Source of the DNA: Sulfuricurvum sp. PD_MW2
GTDB lineage: Bacteria > Campylobacterota > Campylobacteria > Campylobacterales > Sulfurimonadaceae
Direction of reading: 5' to 3'
Assembly: GCF_002633015.1 (NCBI RefSeq)
Contig: NZ_NSIU01000007.1
Location: 1-64,000 of the forward strand
Length of the DNA stretch: 64,000 nt
A model generated the notes under the pieces. That model did no database searches and was not told the origin of the DNA. It saw nothing but the letters and a program-made list of their open reading frames with translations. The position numbers were made by a program, and so were the translations under genes. This document shows, piece after piece, positions 47,076-55,161 of this stretch. The stretch's first letter is position 1, and every line of letters starts with the position of its first letter.

Positions 47076-48413
47076 TTAACGGTGCATCTGCAACGCTTTT
47101 TGAATTAATTCATCTCCGGTAGTGATCGTTTTAGCATTAGCCTGATACGCACGTTGCATAATAATCATATCGGTAAGACCTACGTCTAGGCGAACATTGG
47201 AGTTCTCAAGTTGTCCGCTGTTGATAATAGCTCCGGTAATGACATTTCCCGAAGCATCAGTCCAAAAGAGTGGTTTTCCGCTACCGCTGCTCTCTTGAAA
47301 TTCTGTGTTCCCGATGCGGTTGAGTCCTTGATCATTTTGGAAATGATAAATGGCAATTCGTCCGATGGCACTTTGGCGGCCGTTGGAAAAATCGGCAACA
47401 ATAACGCCGTTTGGATTGATACCGTATTTGGTGAGGGTTCCACCCGAAACGCCATCTGAGCGGGATGATCCGCTTGCTTGAAGTCCATCAATGGAGATAA
47501 CCCCATTGAAACTGCTTCCCAAATCGACGGCTACAGGCATACCGTCATTGTCCATGGACGTGATACTGCAGCTGCTGAGCCCTCCGCTTCCATCGAAAAT
47601 TGCTTGGCCTGTCTGTGTATCGTATACTTTGCTTCCATCATTGGAGGTAACGGTAGCGGTAACATCCCATGCAACACCCGTAGTCGGTTGAACGGCGCTT
47701 TGAGTAAACGTCAATTTTAAACGGTTTCGTTCATTGTTGCCGCTGATAACATCGGCACTGATTGTATGCACCTGATTATCCGGTGGCAAATTACCGAAAA
47801 ACTGCGCTTTAGTTGTCGGTTCGACCGGATAAGCCAGACGCGTTGGAAATTCTAGTTTTCCTTGCGAATCAACATCTTTTAACTCTGCTTCGTTGGTCGC
47901 ATCGGTTACGACGTATGCACCGGTTACACCGTTAACCGTTTTATCACCGTAATCAAATTTCTCGTTATAGGAGTAGTTGGTAAGCATCGTACCGGTAACG
48001 TATTTTCCATCGGTAGTGGTAAGGCGTGCGACCGAAGAATTTACATCTCCTGCCGTTTTTTGATATTCATCAAAAACAAAATTCCCCGCACGAGTATACG
48101 AAGTCTCTTTTCCTGAGACGATTCCAAACCATCCGTTTCCGCTGATGGCCAGGTCGTTAAAACGCTCAGATGCCAATAATGAGCCGTTTTGCATTTGAAC
48201 CGTGGTACTTTGAAGGCGTGATCCGATCCCTATATCATTGGCTGTGGGAGTTTTCCCTGCACTTGTGAGTACTTCGGAAAAAAGATTGGCAAATTCGGCG
48301 GTTGAACCTTTGAATCCTACGGTGTTGACGTTGGCAATGTTATCAGATACGACATCCAGCCCTAGCTGGTAGGTCATAACCCCCGATATCCCTGTAAAAT
48401 AAGCCTGATTCAT
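47076..48413 (-). CDS. Second FlgE-like hook/rod protein
   Basis: 445 aa with hook-family ends: FTGISGVMTYQLGLDVVSDNIANVNTVGFKG at the start and LTDMIIMQRAYQANAKTITTGDELIQKALQM at the end. The middle differs from the 720-aa hook protein downstream. It follows FlgD by 10 bp and so may be a hook-basal-body subunit such as a minor hook or rod protein. Two FlgE-type proteins in tandem are also annotated in related flagellar loci. Which one builds the main hook is inferred from size and order only. Confidence 0.88.
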   Translation of the reverse strand: MNQAYFTGISGVMTYQLGLDVVSDNIANVNTVGFKGSTAEFANLFSEVLTSAGKTPTANDIGIGSRLQSTTVQMQNGSLLASERFNDLAISGNGWFGIVSGKETSYTRAGNFVFDEYQKTAGDVNSSVARLTTTDGKYVTGTMLTNYSYNEKFDYGDKTVNGVTGAYVVTDATNEAELKDVDSQGKLEFPTRLAYPVEPTTKAQFFGNLPPDNQVHTISADVISGNNERNRLKLTFTQSAVQPTTGVAWDVTATVTSNDGSKVYDTQTGQAIFDGSGGLSSCSITSMDNDGMPVAVDLGSSFNGVISIDGLQASGSSRSDGVSGGTLTKYGINPNGVIVADFSNGRQSAIGRIAIYHFQNDQGLNRIGNTEFQESSGSGKPLFWTDASGNVITGAIINSGQLENSNVRLDVGLTDMIIMQRAYQANAKTITTGDELIQKALQMHR

Positions 48414-48423
48414 TTTAGAGCCT

Positions 48424-49101
48424 TCAATTTGCCGATACTTCTTTGATCGTGCTGAAATCTACATAACCTGATCCAAGTTTTGCATAGGTTTTTCCGCTGT
48501 CAAATTTGATCGATTCGATCGGATAGGTTCCGACGCGGGAAGAGCCACTGGTTCCATCTGCTTTCGTATACGATGCTTCAACGTAGTAAACTCCTTCATC
48601 GAGGGCTTTTCCGCTTGCATTTAAACCATCCCATGAATATTGAGCAACACCGGCATTGGTAGCTCCAATTGTCATGCTGCGGAGGACATTTCCTTTATTA
48701 TCGAGAATATTCACGCTTCCTCTGGTCAAATTGTCTGGAAAGTAGAGTTCAAAATCAGCGGTTTTTCCAGCTTCTTTCAAGATCGCATTACTTCCGGTAT
48801 CGGCAATTTTTCCGATAGCCGAAATCCCTTGATATTGCATAGAAGAGCTGAGAGACGCAGCTAATGTTTCAAGCGCTGTATTGGTGTTTTCGGCAGATTC
48901 GAGTGTTGCCAATTGCGATGTTTGAGATAAAATTTTCTCACTGTCCATCGGTTGAGTCGGGTCTTGGTATTTTAGTTCCAACATCAATAGTTTTAGAAAG
49001 TCATCTTTGCTCAGACTTGTTTTATCGGCAACGGTTGTTGTTGTCGTATTGGTAGTTGTTGAAGTAGTTTTGGCGGTATTACCGTATGCATCAATAGCCA
49101 T
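48424..49101 (-). CDS. flgD: Flagellar hook assembly cap protein FlgD
   Basis: 225 aa. The N-terminal cap motif LSKDDFLKLLMLELKYQDPTQPMDSEKILSQTSQLATLES is typical of FlgD, and the later Ig-like half (GSVNILDNKGNVLRSMTIG, YSWDGLNASGKAL) is the FlgD/Vpr-type domain. It caps the growing hook and is removed later. It lies between fliK and the FlgE-like gene, in the classic hook order. Confidence 0.94.
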   Translation of the reverse strand: MAIDAYGNTAKTTSTTTNTTTTTVADKTSLSKDDFLKLLMLELKYQDPTQPMDSEKILSQTSQLATLESAENTNTALETLAASLSSSMQYQGISAIGKIADTGSNAILKEAGKTADFELYFPDNLTRGSVNILDNKGNVLRSMTIGATNAGVAQYSWDGLNASGKALDEGVYYVEASYTKADGTSGSSRVGTYPIESIKFDSGKTYAKLGSGYVDFSTIKEVSAN

Positions 49102-49111
49102 AATAATCTCC

Positions 49112-50542
49112 TTATGCGTAGTGTGGGATAATGATTTCTAGAGCACTTAATTGCTCTTCGTTGAGTTGAAGTTCTTCGAACGACTCATAGGCACGGAAGC
49201 GGTTATGCTGCCCTTGCTGCTGCTGTTGACCTTGTTGCTGGTTATTTTGACCATCGCCTCCCGACATAAAGTTCATGGTTGCATTGGTGATCCCTTGGGA
49301 TGCAAGTTGTGCTTTGAGCTCCGTAGCATTGTGAGCTAAAAAGGCAACGCTGTTGGTATTGTTGGATTGAATATTGACATGAACGTTATTGCCGCGTTGA
49401 ACAAGCGTCACTTCAACCTCTCCCAATTTCTCTGGATTGAGTTTCATTGTGAGGCGGGTAAATGGAGGCTTGTACTCTTGAACTGCCTCTTTTAAATCAC
49501 TTGCAAAATAGCGCATGCTTTGAGCCGCTTCTTTCGATTTTACTTCCAAAGATTCGGCTTTGGGAATATGAGCGGTTCGTTGTGCTTCGCCATCGATTTT
49601 TGAGAGACTGGCTGTTTCGCTTTTGGTCTCTTTTGTCTCATTCGAGCCTTGTAAAAGGGAAATCAACAGATCGCTTTTCGGTGTTGTGGCCGCTGTTGTT
49701 AGCGGAGTAAGGTTGCTCTCTGTTTTCTCCGTTACTGTCGAGCTATTTTCAGGAGTATGTTTAAGCGGTTGCTCAATGGTTTGTAAGAGCGCTTTTAGTG
49801 GCTCTTTTTCATTTTTTTCCGCTTTTTCAGATCCAGCCTCACTTACGGAAGATGTGGAACCTTTTTGCTCTTTGTTTTTAAACTCACTTAAAAGCTGAGT
49901 AATCGTTTCCATCGTTGCCGTATCTTCGGTATTTTTTGTTGGCAGTACTGCGATCGCTTTTGCATCGAAAAGAGGTTTGGAGAGAATTTCGGGTGCTAGA
50001 GCAACTTTTTCTTCCGGTTCCGTGATAAGTGTTGAAAGGGTGATTTTTTGAGGTTCAAGTCCTAGCTTATCGGCGAGTTGAACCAATCCTCCTAACGTTT
50101 TCGGAAGAGGTTTGGCGTCATTTTGATACTCCGGATTCTTGGCGGTGATCTCATTTTTAAGATAATCTTTCGCCTTTTGGATCAGCGTTTTGATCTGATT
50201 TTCGGAGAGAGTGCCAAATGCTTCTTTGGAGATAAGAAGCGTCTCTTTCTCTTCAGTCGCGCCTAAAAGAGATTGCAGTTCTTTGAGTTGAGATACTTTG
50301 GTGTCACTGTTTTTTGTCTCTACGGTTTTTGTAGAGGTATTTTTTGGATCGATAATCGCTTTGAAATCATTGCTTTTGTGTGTTTTAGTATCATCGGTTT
50401 TTGTTTGCATTCCGAATGAGTTCAGCAGTTTGGCAAAGAGATCGTTCGATTTTGAATTCGAAGAAGCGGCTTTTTTTGTAGAGCCACCCAACAGATCGAT
50501 TAGGGATTGTTGAGTTTTTGTCTCTTTTGTTTGTACGATCAT
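49112..50542 (-). CDS. fliK: Flagellar hook-length control protein FliK
   Basis: 476 aa. A long Lys/Thr/Glu-rich N-terminal region of low complexity acts as the molecular ruler. The C-terminal Flg_hook domain is clear: FTRLTMKLNPEKLGEVEVTLVQRGNNVHVNIQSNN, and a Gln/Gly-rich stretch (GQNNQQQGQQQQQGQ) follows. It measures hook length and switches export specificity. First gene of the fliK-flgD-flgE-like-flgE unit; a sigma54-type promoter precedes it. Confidence 0.88.
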   Translation of the reverse strand: MIVQTKETKTQQSLIDLLGGSTKKAASSNSKSNDLFAKLLNSFGMQTKTDDTKTHKSNDFKAIIDPKNTSTKTVETKNSDTKVSQLKELQSLLGATEEKETLLISKEAFGTLSENQIKTLIQKAKDYLKNEITAKNPEYQNDAKPLPKTLGGLVQLADKLGLEPQKITLSTLITEPEEKVALAPEILSKPLFDAKAIAVLPTKNTEDTATMETITQLLSEFKNKEQKGSTSSVSEAGSEKAEKNEKEPLKALLQTIEQPLKHTPENSSTVTEKTESNLTPLTTAATTPKSDLLISLLQGSNETKETKSETASLSKIDGEAQRTAHIPKAESLEVKSKEAAQSMRYFASDLKEAVQEYKPPFTRLTMKLNPEKLGEVEVTLVQRGNNVHVNIQSNNTNSVAFLAHNATELKAQLASQGITNATMNFMSGGDGQNNQQQGQQQQQGQHNRFRAYESFEELQLNEEQLSALEIIIPHYA

Positions 50543-50600
50543 TGATGATCCTTAGGTGAGCGGACAGAATACGCTCTTTGGTTTAATGTAAGAGCATAAA

Positions 50601-50615
50601 GCAAAAAATATTCCA
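50601..50615 (-). promoter_or_regulatory. Sigma54-type promoter of the fliK operon
   Basis: On the minus strand TGGAATATTTTTTGC has GG and GC at the required 10-bp separation. It lies 58 bp upstream of fliK and is nearly identical to the flgE site. Confidence 0.7.
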
Positions 50616-50655
50616 CTATAGTGATTTTAATAGAATGAAAGCATATTGTTTTGCC

Positions 50656-50688
50656 TTAACATTTCCTTAACATAATATAAGATATAAT
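50656..50688 (+). promoter_or_regulatory. typA promoter with 11-bp TTAACA direct repeat
   Basis: TTAACA, 5 bp, TTAACA, 10 bp, TATAAT. Geometry equals that of the Pho boxes, but the hexamer is the one seen at the copper chaperone promoter. Suggests activation by an OmpR-type regulator. Confidence 0.55.
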
Positions 50689-50723
50689 CCGCGAAAATCT
50701 TTGCCCTAATTTAAAGGACAGCA

Positions 50724-52526
50724 ATGCAAAAAATTCGTAATATTGCCGTTATCGCGCACGTTGACCACGGTAAAACAACTCTAGTTGACGGATTGCTCAA
50801 ACAATCTGGAACATTCGGTACACACGAACAAGTAAATGAACGAGCCATGGACTCTAACGCCCTTGAAAAAGAGCGCGGGATTACCATTCTTTCTAAAAAT
50901 ACTGCAATCCGCTACGGTGAGCACAAAATCAACATCATCGACACTCCGGGCCACGCCGATTTCGGTGGAGAGGTTGAGCGTGTTTTGAAAATGGTTGACG
51001 GTGCGTTGTTGCTCGTCGATGCGTATGAAGGGGTTATGCCTCAGACAAAATTCGTTGTTAAAAAAATGCTCGGGCTTGGAATCAAACCGATCGTTGTTAT
51101 CAACAAAATCGATAAACCATCCGCAGATCCTGAGCGTGTAGTCGATGAAGTATTCGATCTTTTCGTAGCGATGGACGCGACCGAAGATCAACTCGATTTC
51201 CCGATTATTTACGCCGCAGCGCGTGACGGTATCGCGAAAATGGATATGTCTGAGCCGGACGGTGACTTCACATGTATGTTCAACACTATTTTGGAAAAAG
51301 TACCTGAACCGACCGGTGATGCTGAAAACCCGACTCAATTGCAAGTTTTCACACTTGACTACGACAACTATGTTGGTAAAATCGGTATCGCTCGTATCTT
51401 CAACGGTAAAATTGCAAAAGGGGACAACATCCTTCTTGCAAAAGCGGACGGAGAGATGGTCAAAGGGCGTATCTCTAAATTGATCGGATTCTTGGGTCTT
51501 AACCGTATGGAAATCCAAGAAGCGGAAGCAGGTGATATCGTTGCGGTAGCAGGTATTGAGACGGTAGACGTAGGAGACACTATTTGTGATCCTAACAACC
51601 CGATGCCGCTTGATCCGATGCACATCGAAGAGCCGACATTGACAGTTGTTTTCTCGGTTAACGATTCTCCGCTTGCAGGTCAAGAGGGTAAACACGTTAC
51701 GGCAAACAAAATCCGTGAGCGTTTGGATGCTGAGATGAACACCAACGTAGCAATGCGCTATGAGACGGTTGGAGAGGGTAAATTTATCGTTTCCGGTCGT
51801 GGTGAGCTTCAAATCACCATCCTTGCAGAAAACATGCGCCGTGAGGGGTATGAGTTCGGTATCGGACGTCCTGAAGTTATCGTTAAAGAGATCGAAGGGG
51901 TCAAATGTGAACCGTTCGAGCACCTTGTTGTTGACCTTCCGGCAGATTTCGCTGGAACCATCATCGAGCGTCTGGGTCGCCGTAAAGCGGAAATGAAAGC
52001 AATGGTACCAATGGGTGAGGGCTTTACTCGCGTAGAGTTCGAAATCCCTGCGCGCGGTTTGATCGGTTTCCGTGGACAATTCTTGACCGATACCAAAGGT
52101 GAGGGGGTTATGAACCACTCATTCTTGGAATTCCGCCCTTACACAGGGAACGTTGAGAGCCGCCAGTACGGAGCATTGATCTCTATGGAAGATGGTGTTG
52201 CCCTTGCATACTCATTGTTCAACCTTCAAGATCGCGGTGTCCTTTTCGTAGCACCGCAAACGAAAGTGTACAAAGGGATGATTATCGGTGAGCACAGCCG
52301 TTCAAACGACCTTGACGTTAACCCGATCAAAGGGAAAGCGCAATCAAACGTCCGTTCTTCTGGAGCAGACGAAGCGATTAAACTTGTCCCACCACGTGAT
52401 ATGAACCTTGAGCGTGCGTTAGAGTGGATCGAAGACGATGAACTTCTCGAAGTTACTCCGTTGAATATCCGTATGCGTAAAAAATGGTTGGATCCGACCG
52501 ACCGTAAACGTTACGCGAAAAAGTAA
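50724..52526 (+). CDS. typA: Ribosome-associated GTPase TypA/BipA
   Basis: 600 aa, the normal family length. Translation-factor GTPase with G1 [10 protein letters not shown], switch [22 protein letters not shown] in [10 protein letters not shown], and the BipA-specific C-terminal domain ending [20 protein letters not shown]. It associates with 70S ribosomes or 50S assembly and is important under stress and at low temperature. It diverges from the flagellar operon across a gap holding both promoters. A 445-aa antisense ORF is a coding shadow. Confidence 0.97.
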   Translation: MQKIRNIAVIAHVDHGKTTLVDGLLKQSGTFGTHEQVNERAMDSNALEKERGITILSKNTAIRYGEHKINIIDTPGHADFGGEVERVLKMVDGALLLVDAYEGVMPQTKFVVKKMLGLGIKPIVVINKIDKPSADPERVVDEVFDLFVAMDATEDQLDFPIIYAAARDGIAKMDMSEPDGDFTCMFNTILEKVPEPTGDAENPTQLQVFTLDYDNYVGKIGIARIFNGKIAKGDNILLAKADGEMVKGRISKLIGFLGLNRMEIQEAEAGDIVAVAGIETVDVGDTICDPNNPMPLDPMHIEEPTLTVVFSVNDSPLAGQEGKHVTANKIRERLDAEMNTNVAMRYETVGEGKFIVSGRGELQITILAENMRREGYEFGIGRPEVIVKEIEGVKCEPFEHLVVDLPADFAGTIIERLGRRKAEMKAMVPMGEGFTRVEFEIPARGLIGFRGQFLTDTKGEGVMNHSFLEFRPYTGNVESRQYGALISMEDGVALAYSLFNLQDRGVLFVAPQTKVYKGMIIGEHSRSNDLDVNPIKGKAQSNVRSSGADEAIKLVPPRDMNLERALEWIEDDELLEVTPLNIRMRKKWLDPTDRKRYAKK

Positions 52527-52533
52527 TCTTTTT

Positions 52534-52598
52534 CCGTTCGTGGTAAGCCTGTCGAGCCATGAACGTCCGTACCCTGAGCAAATGCGAAGGGTGAACGG
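52534..52598. repeat. 65-bp palindromic repeat element (REP/MITE-like), degenerate
   Basis: Two imperfect hairpins back to back: CGTTCGTGG...CCATGAACG, then CCGTACCCTGAGC...GAAGGGTGAACGG, with the ends CCGTTC and GAACGG inverted to each other. It is GC-richer than its surroundings. The CCTGAGC/GAAGGG wording resembles small repeats that I recall from many unrelated bacterial genomes. The 2-bp gap in the second stem marks it as a decayed copy. It may also end the typA transcript. Confidence 0.6.
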
Positions 52599-52622
52599 AA
52601 TATAGCTTTTTACTTCTCTTCT

Positions 52623-52922
52623 TTATTGTCCTTTTTCGCACATAAATTGACTTGCTTGCTCACACCCACCTAAGCATTTTACAACACCCAAGTTGGATAC
52701 GGCTGATCCCCCACCTTGAATTGTCGAACAATAAATAATTCCAAGGCTATTTTGCTTACATTCGCCTTTTCCACACACTACTGTACCAAATTGGTTTACT
52801 TCAGCACCACCAGAAGGATACTTTGAGCAATAGATAGTACCAAATGAATTTTCTTTGCATGTTGCATTTGCTTGATTTGAAAACAACAAGAGGTTTAAAA
52901 TAAAAACTAAAATTTTAACCAT
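52623..52922 (-). CDS. Small exported protein with two Cys-rich tandem repeats
   Basis: 99 aa with a signal peptide (about 1-20, ending NQANA). The rest is two copies of about 33 residues: CKENSFGTIYCSKYPSGGAEVNQFGTVVCG and a second starting CKQNSLGIIYCS. Each copy has three cysteines and a GG turn; extra cysteines lie at the C-terminus. It suggests a small disulfide-bonded secreted fold. I do not know its function. AT-rich codons and a place in the island suggest transfer. Confidence 0.65.
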   Translation of the reverse strand: MVKILVFILNLLLFSNQANATCKENSFGTIYCSKYPSGGAEVNQFGTVVCGKGECKQNSLGIIYCSTIQGGGSAVSNLGVVKCLGGCEQASQFMCEKGQ

Positions 52923-52936
52923 AATCTTTATTTTCC

Positions 52937-53371
52937 TTATTTATTAAATTTTTTACTAAAATTTTCTATGCGAACACTTCTGTTATTTTTCACCCAAAAC
53001 ACTTCTATTTCAATTGATTGTAAAGTCTTTTGAATGTCTTTAATTATTGCAAGATGTTTTGTTGTTTCAGGTAAAGCAATCCCAGCATAAGCATTGTTTT
53101 GGTCTTTCATTTTTATAGCTCGATACAGTGCTCTTGAAACATGTGATAACTTTTGAGAATCACTGAATTCTTTTCCAAAAGATTTAGTGTATATTTTGGA
53201 TGATGTTTGACCTTTTGCTTCAATATAGAAATATTCACCTCGATTATTCACGGCAATAATGTCATCCCCACGTTCCTGCTCATTTAGTTGTTGTTTAATC
53301 ATGTAATTGTGATTTTGTAAAAAATCACATACAGATTCTATTACATCAGATTCCGTCAGCATATAACTCAT
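52937..53371 (-). CDS. Predicted PD-(D/E)XK nuclease-like protein
   Basis: 144 aa, AT-rich. The core GDDIIAVNNRGEYFYIEAKGQTS fits the PD-(D/E)XK pattern: an Asp (in GDD), then E-A-K after a beta-hairpin, as in restriction and repair nucleases. An acidic residue in the opening TESDVIESV helix could be the fourth ligand. It overlaps the upstream partner gene by 4 bp. Substrate is unknown: it might act on DNA, in defence or in repair, or be inactive. Confidence 0.6.
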   Translation of the reverse strand: MSYMLTESDVIESVCDFLQNHNYMIKQQLNEQERGDDIIAVNNRGEYFYIEAKGQTSSKIYTKSFGKEFSDSQKLSHVSRALYRAIKMKDQNNAYAGIALPETTKHLAIIKDIQKTLQSIEIEVFWVKNNRSVRIENFSKKFNK

Positions 53372-53820
53372 TCAAAACCTTTGATAAATTTTTCAAAATC
53401 TTTCACTAAAACTGCTTCGACATTTCCTAGTAAATCTTTGCTATCATACTTGAAAGGTTTTTGATAAATTTCTCCACCAATAACCCTTATAGCATTTATG
53501 ATCGCTAAGTAAAGGGCTATTTGTTCATTCATCGCATAAAACCCTACATTTTTTGTTACTTCATCGCGCACAGAGATATATCCATTTTCTCTAATTTCTA
53601 CATATACGGGATGAACATCCCAATTCATTTGATTACGAAGTCTCTCATATTTACTTGCTAGAATAGTATTTAATCCATCGGAGATAGTTTGACAAAATTC
53701 ATCTTTATTCTCTAAAAAAACAGGATCAGATTCGAAAAGCTCAACAAGCTCATTCCAACTGCTTCTTCCTGATGGCAAATTATTTCCAGAGAACGGATAT
53801 TGATAAACCCAATCTTGCAT
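53368..53820 (-). CDS. Unknown protein, partner of the nuclease-like gene
   Basis: 150 aa, AT-rich, no signal peptide, no membrane helix. Mixed helices and strands with WDVHPVYVEIRENGYISVRDEV as the most ordered stretch. Its stop overlaps the start of the nuclease-like gene by 4 bp, so the two are probably translated together and may form a pair, for instance an inhibitor or targeting partner. No family recognised; any system role is speculation. Confidence 0.55.
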   Translation of the reverse strand: MQDWVYQYPFSGNNLPSGRSSWNELVELFESDPVFLENKDEFCQTISDGLNTILASKYERLRNQMNWDVHPVYVEIRENGYISVRDEVTKNVGFYAMNEQIALYLAIINAIRVIGGEIYQKPFKYDSKDLLGNVEAVLVKDFEKFIKGFE

Positions 53821-53871
53821 ATTCTACCCCCTTTTCATTATACACACACATTTATGTACGCTAACAAATAT

Positions 53872-55092
53872 TTACTTTGCTATCTCTTTTCCAGCAATCA
53901 TACCACTAGCCCACGCAAAGTTAAAATTATAACCACCACGTTTGCCGACAATATCGAGCACTTCACCTGCAAAATAAAGCCCCTCTACGAGTTTTGATTC
54001 CATTGTTTTAGGATTTACTTGTATTGTACTGACACCGCCGCCACTCACTTCGGCATGTTTGAATCCATGCGTATCGGTAACGTCAAATTTCCATTCCCCG
54101 ATCAAGTAGGCAAGTTTTTTGATCTCTTTTGGATTTAGCGTCGATACACGTGCAGAGAGTGCTATTGCTGCATCTTCGAGTAGATAGGTGACAATCTTGG
54201 CAGGGAGTAGACCGCATAGGGCATTTTGGATCGTTTGTGTCGGAATGGAAGTAAAGAGTTTTTCAAGTGTATTTGTAAGTGTCTGTCTATCAAATTGCGG
54301 TAAAAGATTGAGAGTGAGGCTAACACGCTGTTTGTGAAGTAGTGCGTACGAAGCTTTCTGGCTGATGTCGAGGATTGCCAGTCCTGAAATACCGTAGGAT
54401 GCAAAGAGGATATCTCCTGTTACTTTCGTGTTACTTTTTCCATCGATAACGAGCGTAACTTCGGCTACCGTTTTTACCCCTGCCATTTTAGGAGCGTGCT
54501 TGGAAGAGAGATGGAGCTGCACAAGGCTCGGATAGGTAGGGATAATCTCATGTCCGAAAGAGCGTGCGAATGCGTATCCATCCCCTGCCGCACCAAGTTG
54601 AGGAGCGGCTTCAGAACCCGTAGCGATTAAAACGTTATCATAACGGCGTTTGTCATGAGCAGATGCGACAATAAAACCGTTTGAATCTTTTGACAGGGAC
54701 GTTACGGCACATTCTGTGAGTATTTTCACACCTGCATCGACTATTGCCCCTTTGAGAGAGATTAGAACCGATTTGGCTTCATTGGAGAGAGGGTAACATC
54801 TTCCGTCGTCTTTAACATCGAGGAGAAGCCCTATAGAGCTGCAAAAACTCTGAAAATAGTGAAAATTCATCTGTTTGAGTGCATAGGTTACAAATTGAGG
54901 ATCACTTCCTGCATAATCAGCATGAGTGGCCGTAGTATTGATGATATTGCATCGACCGTTACCGGAAGCCAATATCTTTTTCCCTACGCTGGTATTGTGT
55001 TCGTAAAGGGTGACATTTGCACCCGAACGTGCGGCAAAAAGCGCCGCCATAAGTCCTGATGCACCGCCACCGATAATTGCTATATGTTTCAT
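53872..55092 (-). CDS. BaiN/RdsA (HI0933-like) FAD-dependent oxidoreductase
   Basis: 406 aa from the ATG at 55092; the track ORF adds 14 residues upstream. It starts with the FAD dinucleotide motif AIIGGGASGLMAALFAARSGANVTLYE and the LASGNGRCNIINT motif of the HI0933/YhiN family. A C-terminal EVSGGGVSTIQVNPKTMESKLVEGLYFAGEVLDIVGKRGGYNFNFAWASG segment closes the fold. Family members include RdsA/YhiN-type proteins; the physiological substrate is not readable. It stands between the island and ccoG. Confidence 0.88.
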   Translation of the reverse strand: MKHIAIIGGGASGLMAALFAARSGANVTLYEHNTSVGKKILASGNGRCNIINTTATHADYAGSDPQFVTYALKQMNFHYFQSFCSSIGLLLDVKDDGRCYPLSNEAKSVLISLKGAIVDAGVKILTECAVTSLSKDSNGFIVASAHDKRRYDNVLIATGSEAAPQLGAAGDGYAFARSFGHEIIPTYPSLVQLHLSSKHAPKMAGVKTVAEVTLVIDGKSNTKVTGDILFASYGISGLAILDISQKASYALLHKQRVSLTLNLLPQFDRQTLTNTLEKLFTSIPTQTIQNALCGLLPAKIVTYLLEDAAIALSARVSTLNPKEIKKLAYLIGEWKFDVTDTHGFKHAEVSGGGVSTIQVNPKTMESKLVEGLYFAGEVLDIVGKRGGYNFNFAWASGMIAGKEIAK

Positions 55093-55161
55093 GTTGGTAT
55101 TGTAGCTAAATGCAAAGGAGTAGAGGAAGGACAAAGAGGGATAGACCCTCTTTGAGTAAGA

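Noticed and set aside
50781-52118. 445-aa minus-strand ORF
   Set aside because: It lies wholly antisense to typA, whose conserved GTPase motifs are intact; the reverse frame is open because of codon bias.
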